Assembly: GCF_014650035.1 (NCBI RefSeq)
Contig: NZ_BMUE01000004.1
Coordinates: forward strand, 248,001-312,000
Length of the DNA stretch: 64,000 nt
Source of the DNA: Streptomyces lucensis JCM 4490
GTDB lineage: Bacteria; Actinomycetota; Actinomycetes; Streptomycetales; Streptomycetaceae
Direction of reading: 5' to 3'
Part shown: positions 56,263 to 63,791 of the stretch, one piece after another
Layout: the number at the start of each line of letters is the position of its first letter
Numbering within the stretch: the first letter of the stretch is position 1
Program-made: the position numbers and the translations under genes
The notes under the pieces: model-generated
What the model was told of the DNA's origin: nothing
Databases searched by the model: none
Seen by the model: only the letters and a program-made list of their open reading frames with translations

Positions 56263-57249
56263 GTGGCGGAGCTGGCGTTCTCAGCGAACGATCTCGCGAT
56301 AGTGCGGTTCGCCATCTCGCCGATGTGGGAGGTCGCGCCCAGCTTCCGCCTGCTGACATCGAACACGGCGCATCCGGTCCACCGGCGCTGGGTCGAGCAG
56401 GTGCGGCCACGCGTGCTGGCAGCCGGCCTGGACCGCGGGTGGCTTGCCGAGCTGATCGGATCCTCCGGCTACGTGCCCGACTTCCTCAACCCGGCACCCG
56501 ACCAACCGGCCCCCGCACCGGCGTCGGAGTGGGAGGCGATCTTGGCCTCACCCGCAGACCGGGTACGCCAGGACCTTGACCACCTCGCTCGCCACCAAGG
56601 ACATCTCGGCCCACGCCTATCGAGCCTTCGTGCCGATCCGCCCTCCGGGCTGACCAAGGTCACAGAAGAAATCGAAAGGTATTGGGAGTTGGCGCTCGCC
56701 CCTTACTGGGCACGGATCAGGGCGGTACTGGACGCCGACATCTTCCACCGGGCCCGCACAGTCGCCGAGCACGGAGCGGGCCACGCCCTCAACGACCTGC
56801 ACACCTCGGTGAGCTGGGACGACAACGCACTCACGCTGGTTCACCGGAAACAAAACACGCCCCGCCAGTCCGCAGGCGCGGGACTGCTGCTGATCCCGTC
56901 CGCATTTACCGGCCCCGGCCTGCGCACCCGGGTGCGACCGCCGGACCCACCACAACTCGCCTATCCAGCAAGAGGCATTGGCACACTATGGGAAACGCGG
57001 CCTGCCATCGGCGCCTGCACCCTCGCCCCCGTCCTCGGCCGCTCACGAGCTCTGTTACTGACCGAACTGGATACCCCGGCCTCCACCACTGAACTGGCCC
57101 ACCGCACCGGACTGTCGCCGGCCGGGGTGTCCCAAAACCTCGTCGCGCTACGCAACGCGGGTCTGGTCAGCGCCCACCGCGTCGGCCGTTCCGTCCTCTA
57201 CGCCCGTACCGCTGCCGCGGAAGCCCTCCTCGAAGCCGCCTTCACCTGA
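56263..57249 (+). CDS. ArsR/DUF5937-type winged-helix regulator
   Basis: A 328-aa regulator. The long N-terminal part (residues 1-240, ISPMWEVAPSFRLLT...) is of the DUF5937 type; the C-terminal helix-turn-helix is STTELAHRTGLSPAGVSQNL followed by the wing GLVSAHRVGRSVLYAR. GTG 56263 has GAGGGG about nine bases upstream. The gap to the divergent aldo/keto reductase gene contains TTGATT-N12-AATCGA (56224-56247), a possible operator. Function inferred as repressor of its neighbour. Confidence 0.86.
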   Translation: MAELAFSANDLAIVRFAISPMWEVAPSFRLLTSNTAHPVHRRWVEQVRPRVLAAGLDRGWLAELIGSSGYVPDFLNPAPDQPAPAPASEWEAILASPADRVRQDLDHLARHQGHLGPRLSSLRADPPSGLTKVTEEIERYWELALAPYWARIRAVLDADIFHRARTVAEHGAGHALNDLHTSVSWDDNALTLVHRKQNTPRQSAGAGLLLIPSAFTGPGLRTRVRPPDPPQLAYPARGIGTLWETRPAIGACTLAPVLGRSRALLLTELDTPASTTELAHRTGLSPAGVSQNLVALRNAGLVSAHRVGRSVLYARTAAAEALLEAAFT

Positions 57250-57306
57250 AGGCCCAGACAACACCCCCCGGAGGACTTCGAGCCCGGATCACTTAGCACT
57301 GCGGAA

Positions 57307-57338
57307 GCGTGCCGCCCACCTCTCGGCGGACGGCACGC
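57307..57338. terminator. Bidirectional terminator
   Basis: GCGTGCCG and CGGCACGC enclose CC-rich inner sequence that can also pair (GCC with GGC). It lies between the ends of two convergent genes (stops at 57249 and 57350). Confidence 0.6.
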
Positions 57339-57349
57339 CATCTCGTCGT

Positions 57350-57541
57350 TCAGCGCTCCGACGCGAACCGTACGAACTGCCCCCAGCCTTCGCGGCCGAC
57401 GGCGAAGGCCGGGCGGGCCACGTCCTTGGAGTCGCGTACGTGGACGGCCTGGTCGGCGATCGCGACCTCCACGCAGCTGTCGCCCTCGCTGCCGCTGTAG
57501 CTGGACTTGAACCAGGCGAGTTCCGACTTACCGCTGCTCAT
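57350..57541 (-). CDS. DUF397 protein
   Basis: A 63-aa DUF397 protein: LAWFKSSYSGSEGDSCVEVA is the signature, followed by AVHVRDSKDVARPAF. DUF397 proteins are small partners of Scr1-like XRE regulators in actinomycetes and are thought to modulate them. Its ATG overlaps the stop of the regulator gene (ATGA), which supports that pairing. Confidence 0.92.
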   Translation of the reverse strand: MSSGKSELAWFKSSYSGSEGDSCVEVAIADQAVHVRDSKDVARPAFAVGREGWGQFVRFASER

Positions 57542-58428
57542 AGCTCTCCTCGCAGTCGCTCCAGCAGGTCCCGGGATTCTGTGGGAGTCAGGGCCTGCGA
57601 GCGCAGTGTGTCATAGCGTTGGCAGAGCACAGTCACCTCTTTCGCGTCGGAGATCAGCCGCCCGTTCTTCTGTCCCTCGGAGTACCCGAGCCGTCGCCCC
57701 TCCGACGTCTCCAGAATCTGTAGGGGCCCATCCAGACACGCGTGCAACCGAGCTTCTACCGGCACCACCTGAAGCGTCACATTGCGCGGGGCGGTGAGTT
57801 CAAGGACATGCTCCACCAGGCCGCGCATCGCCTCCGCATCCCCGAATAGCCGCCGGAACACATGCTCCTCGACGATGAAGCTGAACGGCACTGTCGGCCT
57901 CTCCCGCATCATCGCCTGCCGCTCCATTCGTGCGGCGAGCTGCATCTCCAGCTCCTCGTCCGTCCGCAGCGGGATCGTCCCCTCGAACACCGCCCGCGCG
58001 TACGCCTCCGACTGCAACAGCCCCGGCACCAGCCGGCACTCATACGTGCACAGGCTCACCGCCTCCCGCTCCAGGCGAGCCCACCGCCGGAACCACGCCA
58101 CCAGCCCCGCCTCTCCCCGCGTCAGATGCCGCGCGGCCTTCCGCAGTGCCCCCGTGTTTCCCAGGGCCTCCTCCGCCCGCTCCACGAACGCCTCGTCCGG
58201 CATCCGGCGCCCCAACTCCACCGACTCGACCGTGTGCTTGGAGTACTGGACCCGAGCGCCCAGGTCGACCCGGCTGAGCCCCGCGTGCTCGCGCAGCGCC
58301 TGGACGACGGCGCCGAACGTCCTCAGGCTGTCCGACGGATGCGGCTCCCGCTCCCACTCCCCCGCCGGAACCGCCCGCGCACCGGCTCCGCCTCCGGCCG
58401 CCTCCCCCTCGACTCCGACCACGTCCAT
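57538..58428 (-). CDS. Scr1-like XRE regulator (DUF5753)
   Basis: A 296-aa regulator. The XRE helix-turn-helix is FGAVVQALREHAGLSRVDLG with VQYSKHTVESVELGRRMPDE; the remainder is a DUF5753 effector domain (VPFSFIVEEHVFRRLFGD, LGYSEGQKNGRLIS). ATG 58428 is chosen because GAGGAAAGG lies a few bases ahead; a longer frame from 58491 has no site. The regulator and its DUF397 partner are divergent from a second DUF397 gene. A 23-bp palindrome about 110 bp upstream is the likely operator. Confidence 0.92.
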   Translation of the reverse strand: MDVVGVEGEAAGGGAGARAVPAGEWEREPHPSDSLRTFGAVVQALREHAGLSRVDLGARVQYSKHTVESVELGRRMPDEAFVERAEEALGNTGALRKAARHLTRGEAGLVAWFRRWARLEREAVSLCTYECRLVPGLLQSEAYARAVFEGTIPLRTDEELEMQLAARMERQAMMRERPTVPFSFIVEEHVFRRLFGDAEAMRGLVEHVLELTAPRNVTLQVVPVEARLHACLDGPLQILETSEGRRLGYSEGQKNGRLISDAKEVTVLCQRYDTLRSQALTPTESRDLLERLRGEL

Positions 58429-58535
58429 CCGCCGCCCCTTTCCTCTCCTCCGGACCGCACCACGACGGCTCCTCGCGCCGTCCGCGTTCACCTCCAGCCT
58501 GACGGATCATCAGACGTACCGTCCACTCTTCGTGT

Positions 58536-58558
58536 CCGTACGCTGACTCAGCGTACGG
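58536..58558. promoter_or_regulatory. 23-bp palindrome, copy 1 (candidate operator)
   Basis: CCGTACGCTGA, one central C, TCAGCGTACGG: a perfect 23-bp inverted repeat in the divergent region between the XRE regulator and the second DUF397 gene. A near-copy lies exactly 1100 bp away with about 45 further bases of similar flanking sequence. Confidence 0.75.
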
Positions 58559-58748
58559 GGTGCCACACTCGTCCCCGCCCCCGTCCGACCGCCACCCTGA
58601 GGTCACGGAGAGCCAGGAGAAACCGTCCGCGCACACCGCTCACCTGCGGAAACAGCGCGGCGGCCGCCCTCGCTCCCGTGAACTGCCGCCCGCCACGGGC
58701 GGCGGCGGCCGGTCCTGGCCGTGTTCGGACGAACTGGAAGGTGCAGTC

Positions 58749-58973
58749 ATGCGGAACGGAACCAACCTGTACGCGCTCGACATCAGCGGGGCCTCTTTCA
58801 CGAAGGCGTGCGGCGGCCCCTGCACCGAGGGATGCGTGACCCTGGCCCGGATCGGCGAGGACGCCTGGGCCCTGGGCGACAGCAAGCGGCCGGACGCGCA
58901 GCCGCTGCGGTTCACCACCGAGGAGCTGGACACCGCCGGTATCGACCCGGCGCGCTTCGGCCTCGGCGTCTGA
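58749..58973 (+). CDS. DUF397 protein (second copy)
   Basis: A 74-aa DUF397 protein (LYALDISGASFTKACGGPC; CVTLARIGEDAWALGDSKRP). ATG 58749 has GGAAGG six bases upstream. A longer frame upstream to 58560 would include the flanking repeat and lacks support. Unlike the 57.35-kb copy it has an N-terminal MRNGTN extension and a Cys pair (CGGPC). It may belong to the same regulatory circuit. Confidence 0.85.
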   Translation: MRNGTNLYALDISGASFTKACGGPCTEGCVTLARIGEDAWALGDSKRPDAQPLRFTTEELDTAGIDPARFGLGV

Positions 58974-59061
58974 CCCTCCCCTCCCCCCTCTCTTCCCTAC
59001 CGCCGGCCGGGCCGGGCCCTCCCCCGTGCCCGGCCGGCGCTCCTCGAAGCGGGAACAGCCC

Positions 59062-59529
59062 ATGCACCACCACGCCTACCTCTGGACCGGCCCGAAGGCG
59101 CGCTTCGACGACGAGGCCCTGCGGCGGCCCCCGCACCCCGATCCGCCCCCGGCCGGCGGCAGGCCGGAACTGATCGAGCGCTACCGCCAGGTGGCCGCGG
59201 AGTTCCGGACGTCGGACCTCCCGCCCCTGGAGACGGCGTACTGGCTCGTCAAGCCCCGCTCACTGGTGCGGGGCACGTGGGACGAGGCGAAGGAGGCGGC
59301 GGCCTGGCTCGGTGAGCGGCTGGCCGAGTACGCGCCCCGGTTCGCGTCGGAGAGCGACCGGGACACCGCGCGCCTGGCCCGCCTGGTGGACTCCGCCGCC
59401 GAGCGGCTGGACTCGGGCGCCGACGTGTCGTACGGCTGCTACCTCGAACGTCCCGCGTACCTGTCCCTGTCCGTGGTGACCTGCTCCCCGAACCGCACCA
59501 TGCCCGAACTGGCGTGCCCATGCGCGTAG
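59062..59529 (+). CDS. Unknown actinomycete protein
   Basis: A 155-aa soluble protein beginning MHHHAYLWTGPKARFDDEAL. The central helical region (AAEFRTSDLPPLETAYWLVK, WDEAKEAAAWLGERLAEYAP) seems conserved-looking, and the C-terminal part carries CGYLERPAYLSLSV-type strands. Start ATG 59062 follows GGGAAC. No motif or family was recognised. It sits between the second DUF397 gene and the anti-sigma-like ATPase. Confidence 0.75.
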   Translation: MHHHAYLWTGPKARFDDEALRRPPHPDPPPAGGRPELIERYRQVAAEFRTSDLPPLETAYWLVKPRSLVRGTWDEAKEAAAWLGERLAEYAPRFASESDRDTARLARLVDSAAERLDSGADVSYGCYLERPAYLSLSVVTCSPNRTMPELACPCA

Positions 59530-59635
59530 TCGATGACCGGGGTCTGCCCGGACCGCACCGGGACCGCCCTTCGCGCCGCCCCGCGCCCACCACCCGGCGT
59601 GCCGGAGAACCCGGCGCACCCTCGGCTCCCCGCCT

Positions 59636-59658
59636 CCGTACGCTGACCCGGCGTACGG
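59636..59658. promoter_or_regulatory. 23-bp palindrome, copy 2 (candidate operator)
   Basis: CCGTACGC-TGACCCG-GCGTACGG: the outer eight bases on each side match copy 1 exactly. The following ~45 bases also resemble those after copy 1. It ends 46 bp before the start of the ATPase gene. Confidence 0.7.
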
Positions 59659-59704
59659 GGCGCGGCGCTCGTCACCGCCCGTGCCCGGCCGCCACTCTGG
59701 CGTC

Positions 59705-60154
59705 ATGAACCACGCGACACCCCAAGTCGGCGCTCCCGTCCGCACCTTCACGCAGCTGCTGTCGTCCACGCGGCGCGGCGCCCGGCTCGCCCGGCTGCTC
59801 GCCGTGACCGAACTGCGGTCCTGGGGCGCCCCGCAGGACCTGACGGAGCGTGCCGAACTCGTCGTCGCGGAGCTGGCCGCCAACGCCGCCCTCCACGGCC
59901 GGGTGCCCGGCCGCTGCTTCCGGCTCACGCTCCACCTCGACCCGCCCACCGGCCGCCTCCGCGTCGAGATCAGCGACGCCCACGGGGACCTCCACCCGCA
60001 CATCGATCCCCTGGGCGTCGACCCCGACGCCCTCTCCACCTCCGGGCGCGGCATGGCACTCGTCGCCGCCCTCGCCGACCACTGGGACACCGTCCCCTAC
60101 CCGCCCAGCGGCAAGACCGTGCGGGCAGTGCTGACGGCGCCGGCCGGGGTGTGA
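59705..60154 (+). CDS. Anti-sigma-factor-like histidine-kinase-type ATPase
   Basis: A 149-aa RsbW-like GHKL ATPase: N box ELAANAALHGRV, then RVEISDAHGDLHPHI and STSGRGMALVAALADHWDTV (G box). No kinase partner domain. Such proteins bind sigma or anti-sigma antagonists in partner switching; in actinomycetes many occur in XRE-DUF397 groups. No ribosome site precedes ATG 59705, and a -10-like CACTCT lies only six bases ahead, so the mRNA may be leaderless. Confidence 0.88.
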   Translation: MNHATPQVGAPVRTFTQLLSSTRRGARLARLLAVTELRSWGAPQDLTERAELVVAELAANAALHGRVPGRCFRLTLHLDPPTGRLRVEISDAHGDLHPHIDPLGVDPDALSTSGRGMALVAALADHWDTVPYPPSGKTVRAVLTAPAGV

Positions 60155-60229
60155 GCGGGCGCTGACCGGCACTGTGCGGATTACTCTGCGGTTCCGGATC
60201 ACCGCTACCTGTACGCAAGGGGTTTGGGC

Positions 60230-60799
60230 ATGGCAGAGGTCGTACTGTTCCATCACGCGCAGGGGCTGACCCCCGGAATCGTCGCCCTCGCCGAGGAGCT
60301 TCGCGCGGCCGGTCACACCGTCCACACGCCCGACCTGTTCGAGGGGCGCACCTTCGGCTCCCTCGACGAGGGGATGCGCTACGTGGAGCAGGTCGGGTAC
60401 GGCGAGATCACCGAGCGCGGCGTCCGCGCGGCCGAACCGCTGTCTCAGGACAGCGTGTACGTCGGCATCTCGCTCGGCGTGCTGCCCGCCCAGAAGCTGG
60501 CGCAGACGCGGGCCGGCGCTCGGGGCGCGCTCCTGGTGGACGCCTGCATCCCCGTGGCGGAGTTCGGTGCGGCATGGCCCGGCCATGTGCCGGTGCAGGT
60601 GCACGCGAAGGAAGCCGATCCGTTCTTCGCCGAGGACGTCGACGCCGCCCGTGCGCTCGTCTCCGGCAGCGCCGACGCGGAGCTGTTCCTGTACCCCGGG
60701 GACGAGCACCTGTTCGCGGACGATTCGCTGCCGTCCTACGACCCGGAGGCCGCCAAGCTCCTGACTCGGCGGGCGATCGAGTTCCTCGAGTCGCGCTAG
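60230..60799 (+). CDS. Dienelactone hydrolase family protein
   Basis: A 189-aa alpha/beta hydrolase. EVVLFHHAQGLTPGIVALAE at the N-terminus; YVGISLGVLPAQKL is the nucleophile elbow, but with Ser in G-I-S-L-G instead of the Cys of true dienelactone hydrolases; Asp and His in VHAKEADPFF and YPGDEHLFADD. Substrate unknown, an ester or lactone. ATG 60230 has AAGGGG ahead. Stands alone. Confidence 0.88.
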   Translation: MAEVVLFHHAQGLTPGIVALAEELRAAGHTVHTPDLFEGRTFGSLDEGMRYVEQVGYGEITERGVRAAEPLSQDSVYVGISLGVLPAQKLAQTRAGARGALLVDACIPVAEFGAAWPGHVPVQVHAKEADPFFAEDVDAARALVSGSADAELFLYPGDEHLFADDSLPSYDPEAAKLLTRRAIEFLESR

Positions 60800-61097
60800 C
60801 GACAGGGGGCGCGCCTGTCGCGTTAGGCACGGAAGTTGACCGAGAACGTGTTCACCATCTACTTGAATGACGTACCGTCACTGCCGCTCGCGGAAACGGC
60901 CGCTGATCCCGCGCCACATGACGGCCCGTCGGTTCCTCGGCGGACCGTCCGCGCAGGTGAGCACCCCGCGCGGCTACGCCTGAACGGGCAGCGCGGGGAA
61001 CACGACCACCGAGCCGTCCTTGTCACGGGCGGCCTCGATCGCCACGACCGTCGGCCGTGAAGACGGGACGCACACTCTTTGCCGCAGGAACACGAGA
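60800..61097. other. Intergenic region with a possible gene fragment
   Basis: Between the hydrolase and the small secreted protein. The minus frame ending at TAG 60974 reads SRPTVVAIEAARDKDGSVVV then FPALPVQA, which looks like a protein C-terminus, but no start or family could be found. On the plus strand LTENVFTIYLNDVPS from 60836 is weaker. Probably a remnant. Confidence 0.3.
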
Positions 61098-61129
61098 GCC
61101 CCCGTCCTCCTGGTCGCGGAGGCGGGGGC
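61098..61129 (-). terminator. Terminator of the secreted-protein gene
   Basis: GCCCCCG-T-CCTCC and GGAGG-CGGGGGC around a seven-base loop, with TCTCGTGTTCCT following on the minus strand. Located 47 bp past the stop codon. Confidence 0.7.
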
Positions 61130-61146
61130 ACCGCGTGTGCCGGGGC

Positions 61147-61191
61147 TCAGGTCTGGCAGCGTCAGGTCTGGCAGCGTCAGGTCTGGCACTG
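61147..61191. repeat. Three 15-bp direct repeats at a gene end
   Basis: Three copies of TCAGGTCTGGCAGCG (the third ends CACTG) in tandem. On the minus strand each unit carries TGA; since 15 is a multiple of three, the secreted-protein gene ends in three in-frame stop codons. Confidence 0.85.
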
Positions 61192-61632
61192 GGAGGTCGC
61201 TGCGCTGCTCCAGTTGGACCAGGCACCCCTTGCGGGCCTGACATGGACGCGGATCTCGACCTTGACGTTGACCGGGCCGCAGACGCGGTCCGTGGAGCCG
61301 ATGGCGATGGGGCCGACCGTGGACCGTCGCTGGACGACGGTACGCCCGTTGCCGATCTTCACCCAGTGACCGCCCGAGACGACGCGGAAGTACGCCTCGT
61401 ACTCCACCCAGGAGGCATGCGGGCGCGTGTTCGTCAGGACCGTGTGCGCGGTGATGTTGCGCATGAAGACGTGGCCGTCCTTCCACCGCTCCGCGCTGAT
61501 ACAGCCGTTACCGGTGATGCCCTGGGTCGAGACGGACCCGCCGCAGGCGACGGCGGCGGCCTGGGCGTCGGCGGGGAGGGCAAGTGCGGCAACGGCAGCA
61601 GCGGCCACGACAGTTCCCGTACGTTTCAGCAT
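61177..61632 (-). CDS. Small secreted protein
   Basis: A 151-aa protein with a clear signal peptide (MLKRTGTVVAAAAVAALALP, cleavage near AQA-AAV). The mature domain has four Cys likely forming two disulfides (VACGGS, NGCISA, RVCGPV, SQCQT) and is beta-rich (WVEYEAYFRVVSGGHWVKIG). No enzyme motif; the family is not recognised, but similar Cys-rich secreted proteins are common in streptomycetes. Its ATG overlaps the end of the minus-strand remnant upstream. Confidence 0.82.
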   Translation of the reverse strand: MLKRTGTVVAAAAVAALALPADAQAAAVACGGSVSTQGITGNGCISAERWKDGHVFMRNITAHTVLTNTRPHASWVEYEAYFRVVSGGHWVKIGNGRTVVQRRSTVGPIAIGSTDRVCGPVNVKVEIRVHVRPARGAWSNWSSAATSQCQT

Positions 61633-61850
61633 TCAGGTGCTCCTTCGGGTTGGGTGCGGTCGGCGAGCAGCGGCGCTGCGGAGGACAGGACGGCTACCCG
61701 GCCGTCTTCGGTGCGGGCGACGACCACGGAGGCGTCCTGAAGCCGGGGCACGGGCTCGTTTCCGTGAGGTGGGCGGTGAGGGTGTCGGCGAGTTGGGCCG
61801 GGGTGTTGTCGTCCGTGTCGATGATGACGCCTGTGGGGTCATCGGCGGCG
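61626..61850 (-). pseudogene. 3' remnant of an ATPase/kinase-like gene
   Basis: Two pieces in different minus frames. TGVIIDTDDNTPAQLADTLT (about 61790-61850) is followed, after a frame change near 61735-61755, by RLQDASVVVARTEDGRVAVL ending at TGA 61626-61628, which overlaps the start of the secreted-protein gene. The first piece resembles the C-terminal end of P-loop kinases (xVIDTxxxTPxQxAD). No N-terminal half exists here. Confidence 0.5.
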
Positions 61851-61872
61851 TTTTTGCCGGAATTCGTACCGG

Positions 61873-62120
61873 GTCGTGTGAAGCCGGCCGGGGATGTCGA
61901 CCAGGCGCTGGAGTTCCGCGCCGTGTCCGTCCTGGGCGCGGCCGAGGGCACGGTCCCGTTCGCCCGTGAGATCACCCCGCGTGAGGCGGACCCGGTGCAG
62001 CACGACGCCGATCTGCTCCGGGAACGCTGTCTGCTCTTCGTCGCCTGCACGCGCGCCCGCGAAGCGCTGAGCGTCACGTGGAGCGGGACTCGGAGCCCGT
62101 TCGTGCCGGACGCGGCCTGA
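61873..62120 (+). pseudogene. C-terminal fragment of a UvrD-like helicase
   Basis: LEFRAVSVLGAAEGTVPFAR and HDADLLRERCLLFVACTRAR, with EALSVTWSG, match the C-terminal helicase motifs V and VI of UvrD/PcrA/AddA-type proteins. All preceding motifs are missing; the fragment starts abruptly next to the minus-strand remnant. It ends with a normal stop, suggesting this was the true 3' end of a helicase gene. Confidence 0.8.
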
Positions 62121-62135
62121 CCGGCGGCCCAGCCG

Positions 62136-63791
62136 TCACTCCCGTGGCGCGAGGGCCCCGGTGGCGAGGCCCTCGCGGGCGATCTCGGCGAGTCGCCGGC
62201 TCAGCTCGTCGGCCTTGCGCAAGCCCTCCTCGAACGCGGTGAGCGCCCGGAAGGCGGAGCCGTACCGGCGCTGGTCGTCGATGCCCATGCGGGGGATGCG
62301 GGAACCCCTGCCGTCGAGGCGGTACGTCCCGCTGGCGCTGGTGGACCGGCGGGCGTTGACGGAACTGCGCACGAACCCCTGCAGATAGTCGGTGTCGAGC
62401 TGCTCGCTGGCCGAGACCGGCTCCGGCCCCTCGTAGGCGACGAGTCCGGCGCGGGCCAGATCCGCGATGCTGGTGGTGGCGGCGTCCAGCGAGCCGGGTC
62501 CGCCACCGGCCACCAACTCGGGCAGCAGCGCGGCGAGTCGGCGGACCAGGTCCTCGAGTTCCTCGCGCAGGGCGGCGTACTCCCCGGGATAGTCCCGGTG
62601 CCGGGCCCGGAGATGGGTGCCGGGCGTCAGGTCGACGGTGTCGTCCAGGAGTTCGATCAGAGGAACGTCGGCCACCTGATCGGGGCGTGGCTCCAGGCAT
62701 CCGTCGGGGCCGTTGCCGGTCAGGTCGACCAGGCGCACGGTGTCGTTCGTGTCCGCGCCCGCCTTGTCCCCGGGGCGCCGCAGGCACCACAGGTGGACGG
62801 GCAGCGCGTGGGAGGTCGCCGTCCCCGGGGGCAGGGCGACCACCTGCCGCAGGATGCCCCGGCGTACGAGTTCCGAGCGGATGCGGCGGCCCGCCTTGCG
62901 GTAGGCCGCCGACGCGGGCATGACCATGAGGACGTGGCCGCCCGGTCCGGTGTGCGCGTAGGCGTGCTGGAGCCAGGCGAGTTCCCCCTCGGCCTTCGAC
63001 GGAACGCCGAGTTCCCAGCGCGAGTCCAGCAGCAGTTCCTCCCGCCCCCACTCGGTCACACCCGCCGGTGGGTCGCAGACGACCAGATCCGCCTTGAGGT
63101 CCGGCCACGCGTCCGCCCGCAGGGAGTCACCCGCCACGATGCGCACCGCGGTCCGGCCCAGCAGTCCGGCGCGGTGCTCCGCGAAACGGGCGCTGTCGGC
63201 GTCCGACTCCTGGCCGTAGCAGCGCGTCGCCGTCCCGGAGGCGACGGACAGGGCCAGCACCCCGATCCCGCAGGCGGGGTCGAAGACCGTCGCGTCGGCC
63301 GGCAGTTCGGGGGCGAAGTGGCGCACCGCGCGCACCACGCGCTCGGGGGTCACCTGGTCCGAGCCCGCCCGCCGAGCGGAGTCCATGAAACGTTCCGTCA
63401 GTCCGTTCACCAGGTCGACGGGCTGCCCGGCCCGCGCGAGATCCCGTACCCGGGTGGCGACGGCGTCCGGGAGATCCGGGCCCGGCTCTCCCGCCAGTGC
63501 CGCGGCCACCGCCGCGAGGCCCGCGATCATCTGCTCGCCGTACGCGGCCCGCATCGCCTGCCACAACTCGACCTCGGGTGAGACCTCCTGGCCCTTGCGC
63601 TGCTTGTCCAGCCATTCCTGGACCTCCGCGAGCGCGTAGAGCGGACTGTTGGCGGCGCCTCCCGCCGGCGCGGGGAAGTCGTCGTAGCGCCGGCGCCAGT
63701 TGGAGACCGCCGCCCGCGTGACTCCGGCCAGCCGAGCGATCTCGGAACCGGTGACCAGGGGCCCGACCGGGGAAACGGCGTTGTCCGTCAT
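62136..63791 (-). CDS. N6-DNA-methylase-like protein with N-terminal HTH
   Basis: A 551-aa protein. Residues 13-36 form a helix-turn-helix (TGSEIARLAGVTRAAVSNWR). A type I/class I N6-adenine methylase domain follows: motif I DPACGIGVLA (171-180), acidic motif QESDADSARF and motif IV DPPA (240-243), in place of the usual NPPY/DPPF, where an aromatic contacts the flipped base. C-terminal specificity-like region. No restriction or specificity subunit nearby. Either an orphan methylase or a DNA-binding regulator derived from one. ATG 63791 follows GGAG. Confidence 0.85.
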   Translation of the reverse strand: MTDNAVSPVGPLVTGSEIARLAGVTRAAVSNWRRRYDDFPAPAGGAANSPLYALAEVQEWLDKQRKGQEVSPEVELWQAMRAAYGEQMIAGLAAVAAALAGEPGPDLPDAVATRVRDLARAGQPVDLVNGLTERFMDSARRAGSDQVTPERVVRAVRHFAPELPADATVFDPACGIGVLALSVASGTATRCYGQESDADSARFAEHRAGLLGRTAVRIVAGDSLRADAWPDLKADLVVCDPPAGVTEWGREELLLDSRWELGVPSKAEGELAWLQHAYAHTGPGGHVLMVMPASAAYRKAGRRIRSELVRRGILRQVVALPPGTATSHALPVHLWCLRRPGDKAGADTNDTVRLVDLTGNGPDGCLEPRPDQVADVPLIELLDDTVDLTPGTHLRARHRDYPGEYAALREELEDLVRRLAALLPELVAGGGPGSLDAATTSIADLARAGLVAYEGPEPVSASEQLDTDYLQGFVRSSVNARRSTSASGTYRLDGRGSRIPRMGIDDQRRYGSAFRALTAFEEGLRKADELSRRLAEIAREGLATGALAPRE

